A stretch of 64,000 bases of DNA from contig CM043966.1 in NCBI GenBank assembly GCA_014529385.2, positions 100,855,587 to 100,919,586 of the forward strand, written 5' to 3'. The notes under the pieces were generated by a model. That model was given only the letters and a program-made list of their open reading frames with translations, ran no database searches and was not told where the DNA came from. The translations under genes were made by a program, and so were the position numbers. Numbering within the stretch: position 1 is the stretch's first letter; every line of letters starts with the position of its first letter. This DNA is from Adiantum capillus-veneris. Its lineage: Eukaryota; Streptophyta; Polypodiopsida; Polypodiales; Pteridaceae. Positions 33,916-43,620 of the stretch are shown here, in pieces.

Positions 33916-33916
<1 letters not shown>
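33803..33916. repeat. left copy of the long target duplication of LINE A4
   Basis: A segment of about 113 bp bounded by CT tracts (33746-33802 and 33917-33997) recurs at 38671-38783 on the other side of LINE A4. Both hold CTCACCACCTCACACTTTC and GGGAACCTGCCTTAGGGA. The right LTR of gypsy2 has this segment once (about 49159-49236), so the duplication came with the LINE insertion. Confidence 0.88.
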
Positions 33917-34000
<84 letters not shown>

Positions 34001-34229
34001 AAACGCAGCCGTTTTTTGACCTAGTAAACAGCAGTCCACTCTTTTGATCATAACTTCTTCATCCGAACTCCGATTTGGGTGATCTATAGCCTCAATCGAA
34101 GAGCACGAAGTCCTCTACGCATTGATATAAATACAAAAATTTTTAGAGTTATGGAAGTCATTTCTGTAGCAGCATTTTCGAAGTGAACAGGTTCAACAAA
34201 ATTGATTCTCATCTCCTATTTTACATACA

Positions 34230-35180
34230 ATGTCTTCCGGCACTCGCAAGGGTTCTTCTTCTTCAACAAGGTCCACAACCATTGTGAAAAATGATCCAAA
34301 ATCTCCTAAGTGTGGAGATAGCAACACAACCACCCAACCAACGACATCGGAAACCATGATCATGGCGTACTTGGTATTATTGCAAGAGACCGTAAACAAA
34401 CAAGGAGAAGACTTACGAGCACTTGCAATGGAGAATGGCACACTAAGGGTACTTGTGGTTGAGAATGAGAATCTCAAGAGGACACTTGAGATGCAAACAA
34501 CACGTTTGATGCAACTTGAAGAGGAAGTCAAGGAATGTAAACGCTCTCTTGTGGACTTGAATGCTTTGAAGGAGCGGATGAGCAAAGTAGAGCATGACCA
34601 TGTATTGAAAGAGGAGAAATTTGACACTATGAGCCGGGATGTATGCGACATGAAAAATGTAAGCACAAACAAGTCTTGGGCTGATGTATGTGGTAGCAAT
34701 GTGGTTTCTAATTCCTCACTCATGCAAGCTATGGTTCAAACAAAGAATGTTGAGAATGTAGATGTGGAGGAGTTGAAGGAACGGGAGCGACGTTCCAAGA
34801 ACATTGTTATTCGTGGAATCCCCGAAGAGAAGTTAGAGACACCTCCTTCTCTTGCCATTGTTATTGAAGATTTCTTCAAAACCCACTTTGGCATGTCCGG
34901 AGTTATGGTCTATGGAGCACATAGAGTGGGGAAGCAAGGAGCTCCTCGCTCGGGAGAACTGCCAATTGTATGCACCATGCCGGATGAGACCAAGCGAAAG
35001 ATTATCCTTGATAATAGTTGGATCTATTTGAGGGATACAAAATGTTTTGTATGTGAAGATCGCACTATTAAGCAACAAAATATGCGTCGCAAGGCATATG
35101 AGGAAAAGAATAATAAAAACAAGGAGATCTCTCATGAAGAAAATGTGCCCAAGGAGGAGGCAAGTCTCTCAAGCAAATAG
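34230..35180 (+). CDS. LINE A4 ORF1: coiled-coil RNA-binding protein
   Basis: The 316-residue protein is intact. Residues 1-40 are Ser/Thr-rich. About 45-150 forms a coiled coil (ENGTLRVLVVENENLKRTLE). About 175-290 is the nucleic-acid-binding region, starting RRSKNIVIRGIPEEKLE and including VYGAHRVGKQGAPRSGE, similar in layout to ORF1 proteins with an RRM and C-terminal domain in animal L1, CR1 and Jockey elements. The end is charged (EEKNNKNKEISHEENVPKEE). There is no CCHC knuckle, unlike L1-A ORF1 at 20275-21278. Its likely role is coating LINE RNA. The stop is TAG at 35178-35180, and ORF2 continues in the same frame two codons later. Confidence 0.88.
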   Translation: MSSGTRKGSSSSTRSTTIVKNDPKSPKCGDSNTTTQPTTSETMIMAYLVLLQETVNKQGEDLRALAMENGTLRVLVVENENLKRTLEMQTTRLMQLEEEVKECKRSLVDLNALKERMSKVEHDHVLKEEKFDTMSRDVCDMKNVSTNKSWADVCGSNVVSNSSLMQAMVQTKNVENVDVEELKERERRSKNIVIRGIPEEKLETPPSLAIVIEDFFKTHFGMSGVMVYGAHRVGKQGAPRSGELPIVCTMPDETKRKIILDNSWIYLRDTKCFVCEDRTIKQQNMRRKAYEEKNNKNKEISHEENVPKEEASLSSK

Positions 35181-35189
35181 GGATGCGTG
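35178..35189 (+). promoter_or_regulatory. in-frame UAG-GGA junction between ORF1 and ORF2
   Basis: The sequence is TAGGGATGCGTG: ORF1 stop, two codons, then GTG where A1 (2002) and A5 (61680) have ATG. ORF1 and ORF2 share one frame in A1, A4 and A5, always with UAG followed by GGA. This could allow stop readthrough or re-initiation of translation. Confidence 0.55.
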
Positions 35190-38100
35190 ACCTATGAGAC
35201 TGAGTTACAATTGAAAATATGCTTTTGGAATTGTAATGGATACCCATGGAATGCGAGGGTTGGCATTGATGAACTAACAAGCAAAGCCGATGTTGTACTT
35301 CTTGTTGAAACTTGGGAGCATGATACACAAAGGATTAACGGCTTGGAGGATTACAATGTACATTCATTGATGTGGTCAAAGAATCTCAAGCAACGAAGAG
35401 GACAAAGAGGGTTAGCATGTATGGTTAAGAAAGGATTGGAAGATTTTGTATCAATTGTGAAAGATGACAAGTACAAACGTTATGTATGGCTGAAAATTAT
35501 GACACCAAAAAGAGCACCCATTTTTGTAGCCGGTTGCTACATTCCTCATCATGATTCTCCCTTTTATGCTTTCATGGATAAAGATCAACCATTTTCTGAT
35601 TTGGAAGAGGACATTGCTTATGTCAAAGGTGAAGGTGATGTTATTGTATTTGGGGATATGAATGCTCGCACAAAAACATTGCAACATGATACTCAACAAT
35701 TTGATATGCCATACATTTCAAGGGAGTTGGAGGAAGTTCACTTGTATGATCGTACTTCAATGGATGAGAAAGAGCCGGATCACTATGGAAAGTTACTTTT
35801 ACACATGTGTAATAGCACGGGTATGCTCATTGCCAATGGTGTATCTTTGTGGAGTGGAACCAATGGATTTACATGTAGGAGACATAATGGGGATAGTGTG
35901 ATTGACTATATGCTACTCTCTGAAGCCATCATGTATCGCATGAAGAGTTTTATGTTTGGTCAATGGACCCCGGAATCCGACCATCGCACCCTATGTATTG
36001 ACCTTTCATGTGGAGAAGCAACTAAGCATGATAATCTCAGCCAAAGGAAAGAGAAGTTATCACTATGTATGGATTTCAAACGGGCACCAATGTACATTGA
36101 AATGGTTGAGCAAAAATTATGGATGACAAAGCTTCAATGTGATGCACCATTGGAAACTAAATGGGAAGCTTTCAAGAAAGCTATTTGTTCTTGTGCGGAA
36201 GAATGCTTTGCCATAAAGCATTTCCATGGTATCAACAAAGATAGATCACGCAAAAGGTGGTTTGATAAAGAATGTCAAGATGCTCGAAAGTCCTTGATAA
36301 AGCTTGATGCAACTATGGACAAAGACAACTATCAAAGTCATTTGCATACATACAAGACATTGATTCAAAAGAAGAGAAGAAGATGGAAAGTAAAGCAACA
36401 AGAATTTCAAGTCCAAGAAAAGGCACATGCATGTGGAAGATTTTGGAGAAACTTGAGAGGCAAGCGGGTTGAGAATTTTGGTAACTTGAGTCTAGTGGAT
36501 ATGTACACACATTGTAGGCAATTATATGAGCAAGAAAATACTGAAAAAATGCCATTTTATGGTTCACTCCCATGTATGCCGTCTTTTTTTACTATTGAGG
36601 ATGTATGCGGTGGGCTTGAAAAGTTGGCCACTCGCAAAGCGAGAGATCTTCAAGGTATCAAGCCGGAGATGATCAAATGGACGGGAGATTTTACCCATGA
36701 GTGGATGTGTGATATGTTCAACCTTGCACTTCAACATGGTATGCCTTATGATTGGAGTACTAATTGGGTTAAGCCTTTGCATAAAGGAGGGGATGTAAAG
36801 AATGTAAGCAACTACCGGACTATAATGATTGGGTCTCTTATGGCAAAGTTGTTTGGGTGCATAATGGAGATGAAATTGAGTGATTGGGCTGAAGAGAATG
36901 ACAAGCGTGCAAAGGGACAAGCGGGTTTTCGTCGATGCCATAACACCATTGATCATCTTGTCACTCTTCGTGTTCTCATGGAGGAAAGTCGGTTGAAAGG
37001 CAAGCGATTGTATTGTTGTTTTGTGGACTTTAAAAAAGCCTTTGATATGATTCCACGTAACAATTTGTGGATAAGGATGGAAGAACTCCAAGTGCCAAGT
37101 GAGTTTATGCTTGCGGTTTCTCGAATCTATGAGAAGGTGATTTGTCAATTGCGCATGGGAAGAGAAATTTCAAAAAAATTTGTAAGCACTATTGGGGTTA
37201 AACAAGGATGTCCATTGTCACCAACTCTCTTTGGTCTATGCATCGATCAATTGGAACAAATGGTACTTGACTTTATGCAAGAAGAAGGCATTGAAGAGGT
37301 CACTATTTGCAATGCGGTAATCATGCTTTTGTTGTATGGGGATGATGTAGTGCTTCTAGCACACACTTTAGAAGATGCACAAAAGCTTATGGTTGTCCTT
37401 GAGAACTTTTTCTTGCATAGTGGGCTGATTGTAAATGAATCCAAAACAAAGGTTATGCTTGTGAAAACCAACCATAAGGAGAAGCTATGCATTGTGTACA
37501 ACAACGAGACACTTGAAGTTGTTGAGAGCTTTAAGTACCTTGGCCTTGAGGTTCCATCCAATCACAAGTGGCATGAATGTGCTATGCGTCGTTTGGAAGC
37601 GGGAAAGAGAGCATATTATGCATTTGAGAACATGTGTAATGAGGGAAACATAAAGTGTTGGGTTCTCAAGAAGTATCTTTTTGATGCATTGGTGACACCG
37701 GTTCTTCTTTATGGAGTTGAAGTGTGGGGTGGGAGCATCTCAAAGTCTACTTGGAAAGAGTTTGAGAATGTCCAAAAGCGTTTTCTTACAAACTTTCTCC
37801 AAGTTAAGACACAAAAATCATATATGCTCCTACTTCTTGAGTCGGGATCTCTTCCAATTGAGGTTATTGGCATGGAAAGGGTTGTGGAGTACATGATAAA
37901 GATGCGTCAAAACCCCTCACATCGACTTCCTACAATTGCATGGGAAGCAAGCAAAAAAGTTCAAAAGACGTATAAAAGCAAGATCTTGAGCACGGGATGG
38001 ATGCAAGACATAAAGAAGTGGTTTGGGAGATGGGATGCATTACACTTGCTACATGATGCTTCAATTGACTCTCAAGTGAATGAAGCTTTTCTACAACGCC

Positions 38101-38363
38101 AATGTATTATGTCTTGGGACAAATCCGGTGGGTCACGCTTCATACATTACACCACCTATATTGCCCCCAACTACAAAACCATGTTCTTCGCTGAGAGAGG
38201 AAACCGTACTCACACTTACATGCTTGAGCCTATTCCCTTGTCCGTGATACGCACTATCACAGCAATTCGGCTTAGCTCCCATTTCCTTCCATGCGAGATA
38301 GGGCGTTGGGGCAATGGAGAAGAGTCAAATCGATTGTGCACATTATGCTCACTGCAAGTTTGA
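35187..38363 (+). CDS. LINE A4 ORF2: APE endonuclease and reverse transcriptase
   Basis: The frame is open for 1058 codons. The endonuclease (residues 10-270) has FWNCNG, catalytic Glu41 in VETWE, GDMNAR with Asp157, NGDSVIDYM, and SDH at 264-266, all intact. The linker (about 290-470) is rich in Lys, Arg and Cys. The reverse transcriptase shows NWVKPLHKGGDVKNVSNYRT, QAGFRRCHNT, CFVDFKKAFDMIPRNN, GVKQGCPLSPTLFGL and the catalytic box YGDD at 717-720 (YADD in A1-A3). The C-terminal zinc motif CTLC..EYHTLLEC is cut by TGA at 38361-38363, where other copies have CGA. A second stop, TAA at 38469, lies further on in the same frame. The product would nick target DNA and copy the LINE RNA. Confidence 0.88.
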   Translation: MTYETELQLKICFWNCNGYPWNARVGIDELTSKADVVLLVETWEHDTQRINGLEDYNVHSLMWSKNLKQRRGQRGLACMVKKGLEDFVSIVKDDKYKRYVWLKIMTPKRAPIFVAGCYIPHHDSPFYAFMDKDQPFSDLEEDIAYVKGEGDVIVFGDMNARTKTLQHDTQQFDMPYISRELEEVHLYDRTSMDEKEPDHYGKLLLHMCNSTGMLIANGVSLWSGTNGFTCRRHNGDSVIDYMLLSEAIMYRMKSFMFGQWTPESDHRTLCIDLSCGEATKHDNLSQRKEKLSLCMDFKRAPMYIEMVEQKLWMTKLQCDAPLETKWEAFKKAICSCAEECFAIKHFHGINKDRSRKRWFDKECQDARKSLIKLDATMDKDNYQSHLHTYKTLIQKKRRRWKVKQQEFQVQEKAHACGRFWRNLRGKRVENFGNLSLVDMYTHCRQLYEQENTEKMPFYGSLPCMPSFFTIEDVCGGLEKLATRKARDLQGIKPEMIKWTGDFTHEWMCDMFNLALQHGMPYDWSTNWVKPLHKGGDVKNVSNYRTIMIGSLMAKLFGCIMEMKLSDWAEENDKRAKGQAGFRRCHNTIDHLVTLRVLMEESRLKGKRLYCCFVDFKKAFDMIPRNNLWIRMEELQVPSEFMLAVSRIYEKVICQLRMGREISKKFVSTIGVKQGCPLSPTLFGLCIDQLEQMVLDFMQEEGIEEVTICNAVIMLLLYGDDVVLLAHTLEDAQKLMVVLENFFLHSGLIVNESKTKVMLVKTNHKEKLCIVYNNETLEVVESFKYLGLEVPSNHKWHECAMRRLEAGKRAYYAFENMCNEGNIKCWVLKKYLFDALVTPVLLYGVEVWGGSISKSTWKEFENVQKRFLTNFLQVKTQKSYMLLLLESGSLPIEVIGMERVVEYMIKMRQNPSHRLPTIAWEASKKVQKTYKSKILSTGWMQDIKKWFGRWDALHLLHDASIDSQVNEAFLQRQCIMSWDKSGGSRFIHYTTYIAPNYKTMFFAERGNRTHTYMLEPIPLSVIRTITAIRLSSHFLPCEIGRWGNGEESNRLCTLCSLQV

Positions 38364-38626
38364 GAGTCTGAGTACCACACACTACTAGAGTGCTCAGCTT
38401 TTGATCACATCCGAACTTGCTTCTCTCACATTTTCAGCCATAACTTAGACCTACACACTTTCCTCTCCTAACCAAAGTGTGGCTCTCCACTGGGACTCTC
38501 ATCACTACAATTTTGGAGCATCGAGAGTCACTCATCAGCCATACACATACTACATCACATGTAACTTTGGTCCCATAGGTCATATTTGACCTCCGAGGAC
38601 GATAATAAAATCTATCTATCTATCTA

Positions 38627-38633
<7 letters not shown>
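38364..38633 (+). other. LINE A4 ORF2 end, 3' UTR and simple-repeat tail
   Basis: The ORF2 frame continues as ESEYHTLLECSAFDHIR to a second stop at 38469. The 3' UTR ends with ACTTTGGTCCCATAGGTCAT, then GAGGACGATAATAAAATC, then (TCTA)n at about 38611-38632. The same tail is found at 25190-25245 (A3, minus), 54184-54258 and, diverged, 60460-60515. Confidence 0.85.
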
Positions 38634-38895
<262 letters not shown>

Positions 38896-38968
38896 TATAC
38901 CCCCCCTCCTTTTCGTTGACTCGGCACCCCCCCCCCTCGATTTTCGGCCGCTATCGAACTCTCCCTCT

Positions 38969-39275
38969 CCGGGTGGATGCATGAATAGGTGGCCCAATTT
39001 TAACCGGTTGAAAGTTTCTTTTGGAGGCTTAAAATTTAGGGGGTATGAAACTGGTGTTATGGGCAAGAATTGTTCGAATTAAATAATCGTGTGGAGGATA
39101 CAAAATCTTAAAAATCATGTGGAGGATTCAAAAACACGTGTGGAGCCTACCTCAGAACGAATGTTCAGTCGAATGTTTTCATGACTGTGACTTCTCTCTA
39201 TCTTAGTGCCTTTCTCCTTCTGTGCCTTTCTCAGCTCACTCTACAGCCCCCTGTGCATGCTGCTTATCCTTCGCT
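38969..39275 (+). promoter_or_regulatory. 5' flank and probable promoter of the zinc/FCP1-like gene
   Basis: Non-LTR sequence begins at 38969. GTGTGGAGGAT-like words recur near 39090-39145. The segment just before the ATG (39276) is pyrimidine-rich, as plant leaders often are. No firm TATA box was seen. Confidence 0.3.
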
Positions 39276-42200
39276 ATGGATAGCAACCTAAGAAAGAGCC
39301 CAAGGAATGCAGCCCGACAGGTCTCCCCCACAAAGACCCGACATTCTCCCACGAATTCGAAGGTATGTCACCTCTCTCTGTCTCTCTGTGTGTTGTGTAC
39401 AACGGACCTGTATGTGTAGTAGAGTACTAAGGTGTGAATACATTGAGTAATGAATATGGATTTATTCCGTTCAGAGACAGAAGTTACAATGTCCTCCCAA
39501 AATCAGCTGCTTTGTTCACCCCAAGGATGTGGAGGTGCCATTAAAGGCATTCTGCATGACAAAGGCCAGGGAATATGGGTTAAGTCTTGAGAGGAAAGGT
39601 GTTAGGAAGTTGACAGATGCAGATGTGCCCATATCTGACTGGATGAAAGTTTTCACGTGTCTTCCAGTGAAGGAGAAAAAAGTGCCGATAAAAACAACAA
39701 GGCCGGATCACTACAAGGCACTCTACCAGCTCTACAAGCAGGTGTACCAATCCAAACCACCAAACTATCTGCTGGGAGTCAAGTTTGCACGCGGATATGT
39801 TTATTTCGTATGCATAGGTCCGGTAAAGTGGGCTGAGTTTGCATCTGAGGTGGTGAAGAATGTGACCAATGAAGGTCACTTAGATAGGAAAAGAGAACAA
39901 TGGAAGTTAGAGACTTCCCAAGTATCCACAGGAACCCCAAGTGGTTCTGCCATCTTCTTAGTAAATACCCCATCCGGAAGTACACCAGTCGCAAGTGGAA
40001 TTTTTGCGACCAATCAGTCTGCGTTAGTGTTGAAGTATCCACTTCCTTGCAAGAACTTCTTGTTGAGGTTAGAAAATCTCATGACAATGTATCAGCCGAG
40101 TGTCCGAAGGCTAAGGATTCAGTGGTGGTCAAATCTGTTGCTGATGTGCACTGTTGCGAGGGTGCCCTTGACACCATCTGAATGCACTTCCCTGACGATG
40201 CCAATGTACCAACAGGCTTGCTTGACAGCCTGCAAGAAAAATTTGACCAAGCAAAAGCCACCCTACAGCAGGCACATGTATGCTTTTAACTCCATCTGAT
40301 TGTAGTATAATACCTGCAAAGTACCATACGGTATGATTTTTCATACCGGTAGGATTATATCATATTCGGTAAGGGTAGATGACAATACCGGTAGGATGTT
40401 ATCATACCGGTAGGATTATACCCTAACGGTATGATTACATCCTACTGATATGATTATATCCTATCGGTAGGAGGTTATCTTACCGGTAGGATTTAGGATA
40501 TAATCCTACCGGTATGATAACATCCTACTGGTATGGTTACATCCCACCGGTATGGTTAGATCCAACCGGTATGATAAAATCCAACCGGGTTGATGTTATG
40601 CTTCCGGTATAATGTTATCCTACCGCTATGATGTTACCGGATGTTATCCTATCGGTATGATGTTACCGAATGTTATCCTACCGGTATGATGTTATACTAT
40701 CCAATATAATAGCATTATACCGGTGGGATAACATCATACTGGCAGGATGTAATCATACCGGTATGATAACATCATTATACCAATTTTCAAGCATTCATAC
40801 CGATTTTATACTTGTTTGACATTTTCTGATAACAGAGGTCTCTTGCCTGCAGGAAGAATTATCCAAATGCTTGGACTGTGAGGAAACCTTTGGTCTCTAT
40901 GTCACGTTTGTGACAGACATGATTAGTCAACCAATGCTACCTGAAACCATAGTCTTGCCTGCACGGGTTTCAGCTCCTGGACATAGTGTTGTTCTCATTG
41001 ATGTGTGCAATGCTTGTGGTGTAAAAATTCATGATCACAATCGCTCAAGCCATGTTGTTCTATTGCCTTGTTCACATGCATACCATGCATTCTACTATGC
41101 TCACTTGGCCGAGAAAGGAAAGTGCATGCTTAAGGATTGCCCCGGAGTTATTTCTGCAGAAGACCAATCCCTGCTAAAGAAGAAGCCAGTTGAACCATGC
41201 CCAAAAATAGGTGAGAAAATTGTTTCAATGGGTAATCAGGTGGTTGATTTTTGTCTTCTCTCATGTTTTTTCAGGTGGTTGATCTTTTTCTTCTCTGATG
41301 TTTTTTCAAAGTCAAGCTGCTTCAGAACTACTGCCGGTAAAGACATAGGAAACGATGCAGCGACGCCTGCATACAAGACACCTGTGGAGGTATTGCTTGA
41401 TGAAAATGTCCCTGGTAATGCTCAAAAACCTATTTCGGAAACAACAGAAGAAGAACAAAGCTTTGAGGTAAAGGAGCAGAGTACGACTGGTGCTGAAGGG
41501 AAAACCCAGAATGAGGAAGACGATGTGTTGTTAGACACTGGCGTGCGGGTGACAAGATCAAAGACCCCGAGAAAACGAGGCCAACGTGGCAAGAGTAAGT
41601 TTTTTCATTGATTATGGCTCTAATAAGTGATCTTTTGCTGCACAGCTTTTTAAAGATGATGGTCATGTAGATGTCAGGCTGGAGGGAAGTCGCAAGGAGA
41701 CCCTTGCTCAGCATATAAGAAAGGCAAAAAGAAAAAAAATCGAGAAGACTGGAGATGAGAAGCCTGAAATGGAGCAAAAAAGCAAGGAAGAGGAAGAGAC
41801 CCAGGGGCAGCCAGAAGAGGAGATGGACATAGAAGACACTAAGGAGATGTAGAATACCGGCACAAGTTCTGACCCTAAACCTAGAGCCTACAAAAGATTA
41901 TAGTTTGCGCCCCCTATGTTTCTTTCTATGTAACCACTTCTGAAATTAATATAACTTTCTTTCTCATTTGACGTCTCTTTCATCTTGTGCCTAATTTTTG
42001 AACATTGTGTGTTTTTATTGTATGATTTCAATCTATAGATATGTCCTGATTGCATATTTAAATTTGAGTCTTGTGTAATTTTGCATCTGCATATATGTTT
42101 TCAGTTGAAGAATGGTGCCTTGCAAATAGGTTCAGGGATGACAAGCAGAATGGCAGGGCTGACATTCGTGCAATATGGAATTGCGTGTTGTCTCCTGCAG

Positions 42201-42781
42201 TGCTCGTGTTTCCTCTATGGTATAGAATAATTAAAAGAATCCCATTGATATGGCCAAGGCCACCACCTCCCTTGAGCGTCCAGTGTAGGGTTCTCATTTT
42301 GGACCTTAATGGATTACTGCTCAAGAAATTTGATGGAAAATATGGTGAAGAATTGCCCCACTGGCAAGAAATGCGGTATGTTGTTGAAGGGGATACACAG
42401 TTTTGGGTAAGGCCCAATGCAGAAGTGTTTCTGAATTTTTGTTTCAGATGGTTTGAAGTGTGGATATGGAGCTGCTGCGAGTTTGAGAAGCTCAAACACA
42501 CGCTAGCAACACTGTTCCCTGACCACCACAAAAGATTCAATAGAGTGGTAAGTCAGGCGCAGTGCATAAGGGCCCCTTTTAAATTGGGTGCGACAGATAA
42601 ACCGGTGTTCCACAAGAATCTCGAAAAGTTTCCTGACCTACCACCTGACACACTTATCTTTGATGATTCTGGATATAAGCTAATGTTTAATCCATTGGGG
42701 TCATTTCTTGTTTTTCCCAAGCTAGAAAACCAGTCTAAAGAATTGCGCGCCTGTTTTCTGTCAACCACTGTCATAAACTAG
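39276..42781 (+). CDS. multi-exon gene inside gypsy2: zinc cluster plus FCP1/NIF-like domain
   Basis: The proposed exons are 39276-39362, 39475-40277, 40853-41210, 41361-41594, then either 41656-41852 (short form) or 42105-42781 (long form). Splice sites: AAG|GTATGT and TTCAG; CAT|GTATGC and CTGCAG; G|GTGAGA and GATGCAG; A|GTAAGT with TAAAG or TTTCAG. Exon 3 joins in phase (AKATLQQAH then EELSKCLDCEE) and holds CNACG, LPCSHAYHAFYYAH and CMLKDC, a RING-like Cys/His cluster. Exon 4 is acidic then basic (RSKTPRKRGQRGK), like a nuclear protein. Exon 2 has a frameshift near 40024 and an in-frame TGA at 40179, so either small introns are missed or the gene is decaying. No family is known to me for the whole protein. 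Confidence 0.5.
40310..40795. repeat. minisatellite of ATCATACCGGTATGAT type, in intron 2
   Basis: The array has roughly twenty imperfect copies of a 19-21 bp unit centred on the palindrome TACCGGTA with flanking ATGAT/ATCAT, on both orientations. Related units recur at 43203-43620. The palindromic core could form small hairpins. Confidence 0.8.
41238..41307 (+). repeat. 35-bp tandem duplication in intron 3
   Basis: AGGTGGTTGAT...ATGTTTTTTC occurs twice (41238-41272 and 41273-41307). It duplicates a pyrimidine-rich segment with a TTTTTTCAG acceptor-like end within the proposed intron 41211-41360. Confidence 0.75.
41656..41852 (+). CDS. alternative last exon of the zinc/FCP1-like gene
   Basis: After acceptor TAAAG at 41655 the phase-1 frame reads a Lys/Arg then Glu-rich tail (AQHIRKAKRKKIEKTGDEK and EEEETQGQPEEEMDIEDTK) to TAG at 41850-41852. 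An AATTAATATAA-type signal follows near 41945. It uses the same donor (41595) as the FCP1 exon. It could be a mutually exclusive terminal exon or part of an older gene end. Confidence 0.45.
42105..42781 (+). CDS. FCP1/NIF-like phosphatase domain exon
   Basis: This is the last exon of the long form, with acceptor TTTTCAG at 42104 and stop TAG at 42779. It reads RVLILDLNGLLLKKFDG (motif I), WVRPNAEVFLNFCFRWFEVW and IWSC (motif II region), and DTLIFDDSGYKLMFNP (the DD motif), then FPKLEN. This is the layout of the FCP1/NLI-interacting-factor branch of HAD phosphatases, which act on phosphoserine, as in the RNA polymerase II tail. Motif I is D-L-N-G rather than D-x-D, so the usual general acid Asp is Asn. 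Plant proteins with DLNG in this branch exist to my knowledge, so activity may be altered or lost. Confidence 0.6.
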
Positions 42782-43117
42782 CTGGCACACTGGTTGTACT
42801 CTTAGGACAGAATTGAGTATACAAAGAGGACTGTAATTTGTACAGACGGACAACCTGACGACACTTATGTGCGTCGTTTTTATTGGAAATGGCGGATTGA
42901 CTTTTTCAAGAAGAAAGGAACATATTTTTTATATAAAAAGAAAGCTTCATAAAGTCTGTGAAGTGGGCGACTTTTGTCGATGTATTTTTTTGTCGATGGA
43001 TGTAAATGGAGAATTACTCAGCCTTCTTGTCAATCAATGTAACAGAATTCATGTATAATACATTTACAAGCAAGTTGCACGAAAATACGTTGTATTCTAT
43101 ATTTGAAGTATCTTGCA

Positions 43118-43125
43118 AATAAAAG

Positions 43126-43200
<75 letters not shown>

Positions 43201-43418
43201 TCGGATACAAAGAAGTGACTTGTATGATACTGGTATGATTCTTTCAAGTGACTGGTATGATACCGGTATGATACTGAGAAGTGACCGGTATGATATTGAG
43301 AAGTGACACACACACACACACACACAGAGTCTTATACTAAGAAGTACCGGTATGATACTGTGAAGTGACTAATATGATACCGGTATGATATTGAGGAGTG
43401 ACCGGTATGATACTTAGA

Positions 43419-43463
<45 letters not shown>

Positions 43464-43620
43464 CTGGTATGATACCGCTATGATACTGTGGAGTGACCGG
43501 TATGATATTGAGAAGTGATAGAGAGCGAGAGAGAGATAGGGACTGGTATGATACCGGTATGATACTGAGGAGTTACTGGTATGATACTGAGAAGTGACTG
43601 GTATGATACTGAGAAATGAC

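Larger units (their letters stand above)
33998..38633 (+). mobile_element. LINE family A, copy A4 (full length, nearly intact)
   Basis: It is 4.6 kb with a 5' UTR (33998-34229), intact ORF1, ORF2 open for 1058 codons, a 3' UTR and a tail GACGATAATAAAA(TCTA)n(TC)n. It starts directly after a CT tract and ends in one. It is the best-preserved of the five copies here. Only two C-to-T type stops are seen, both in the C-terminal zinc region of ORF2, and the ORF2 ATG seen in A1 and A5 is GTG. Confidence 0.92.

Noticed and set aside
37247-37561. Antisense frame with MDGTSRP.. seen in all LINE A copies
   Set aside because: It recurs only because the sense RT sequence is conserved. There is no independent start context or domain.
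36246-37894. Antisense open frames over LINE A4
   Set aside because: They mirror the conserved ORF2 frame, recur at the same places in other copies, and show no domain of their own.
40310-40795. Possible CRISPR-like array
   Set aside because: Repeats are short, imperfect, palindromic and without uniform spacers; the context is a plant intron.
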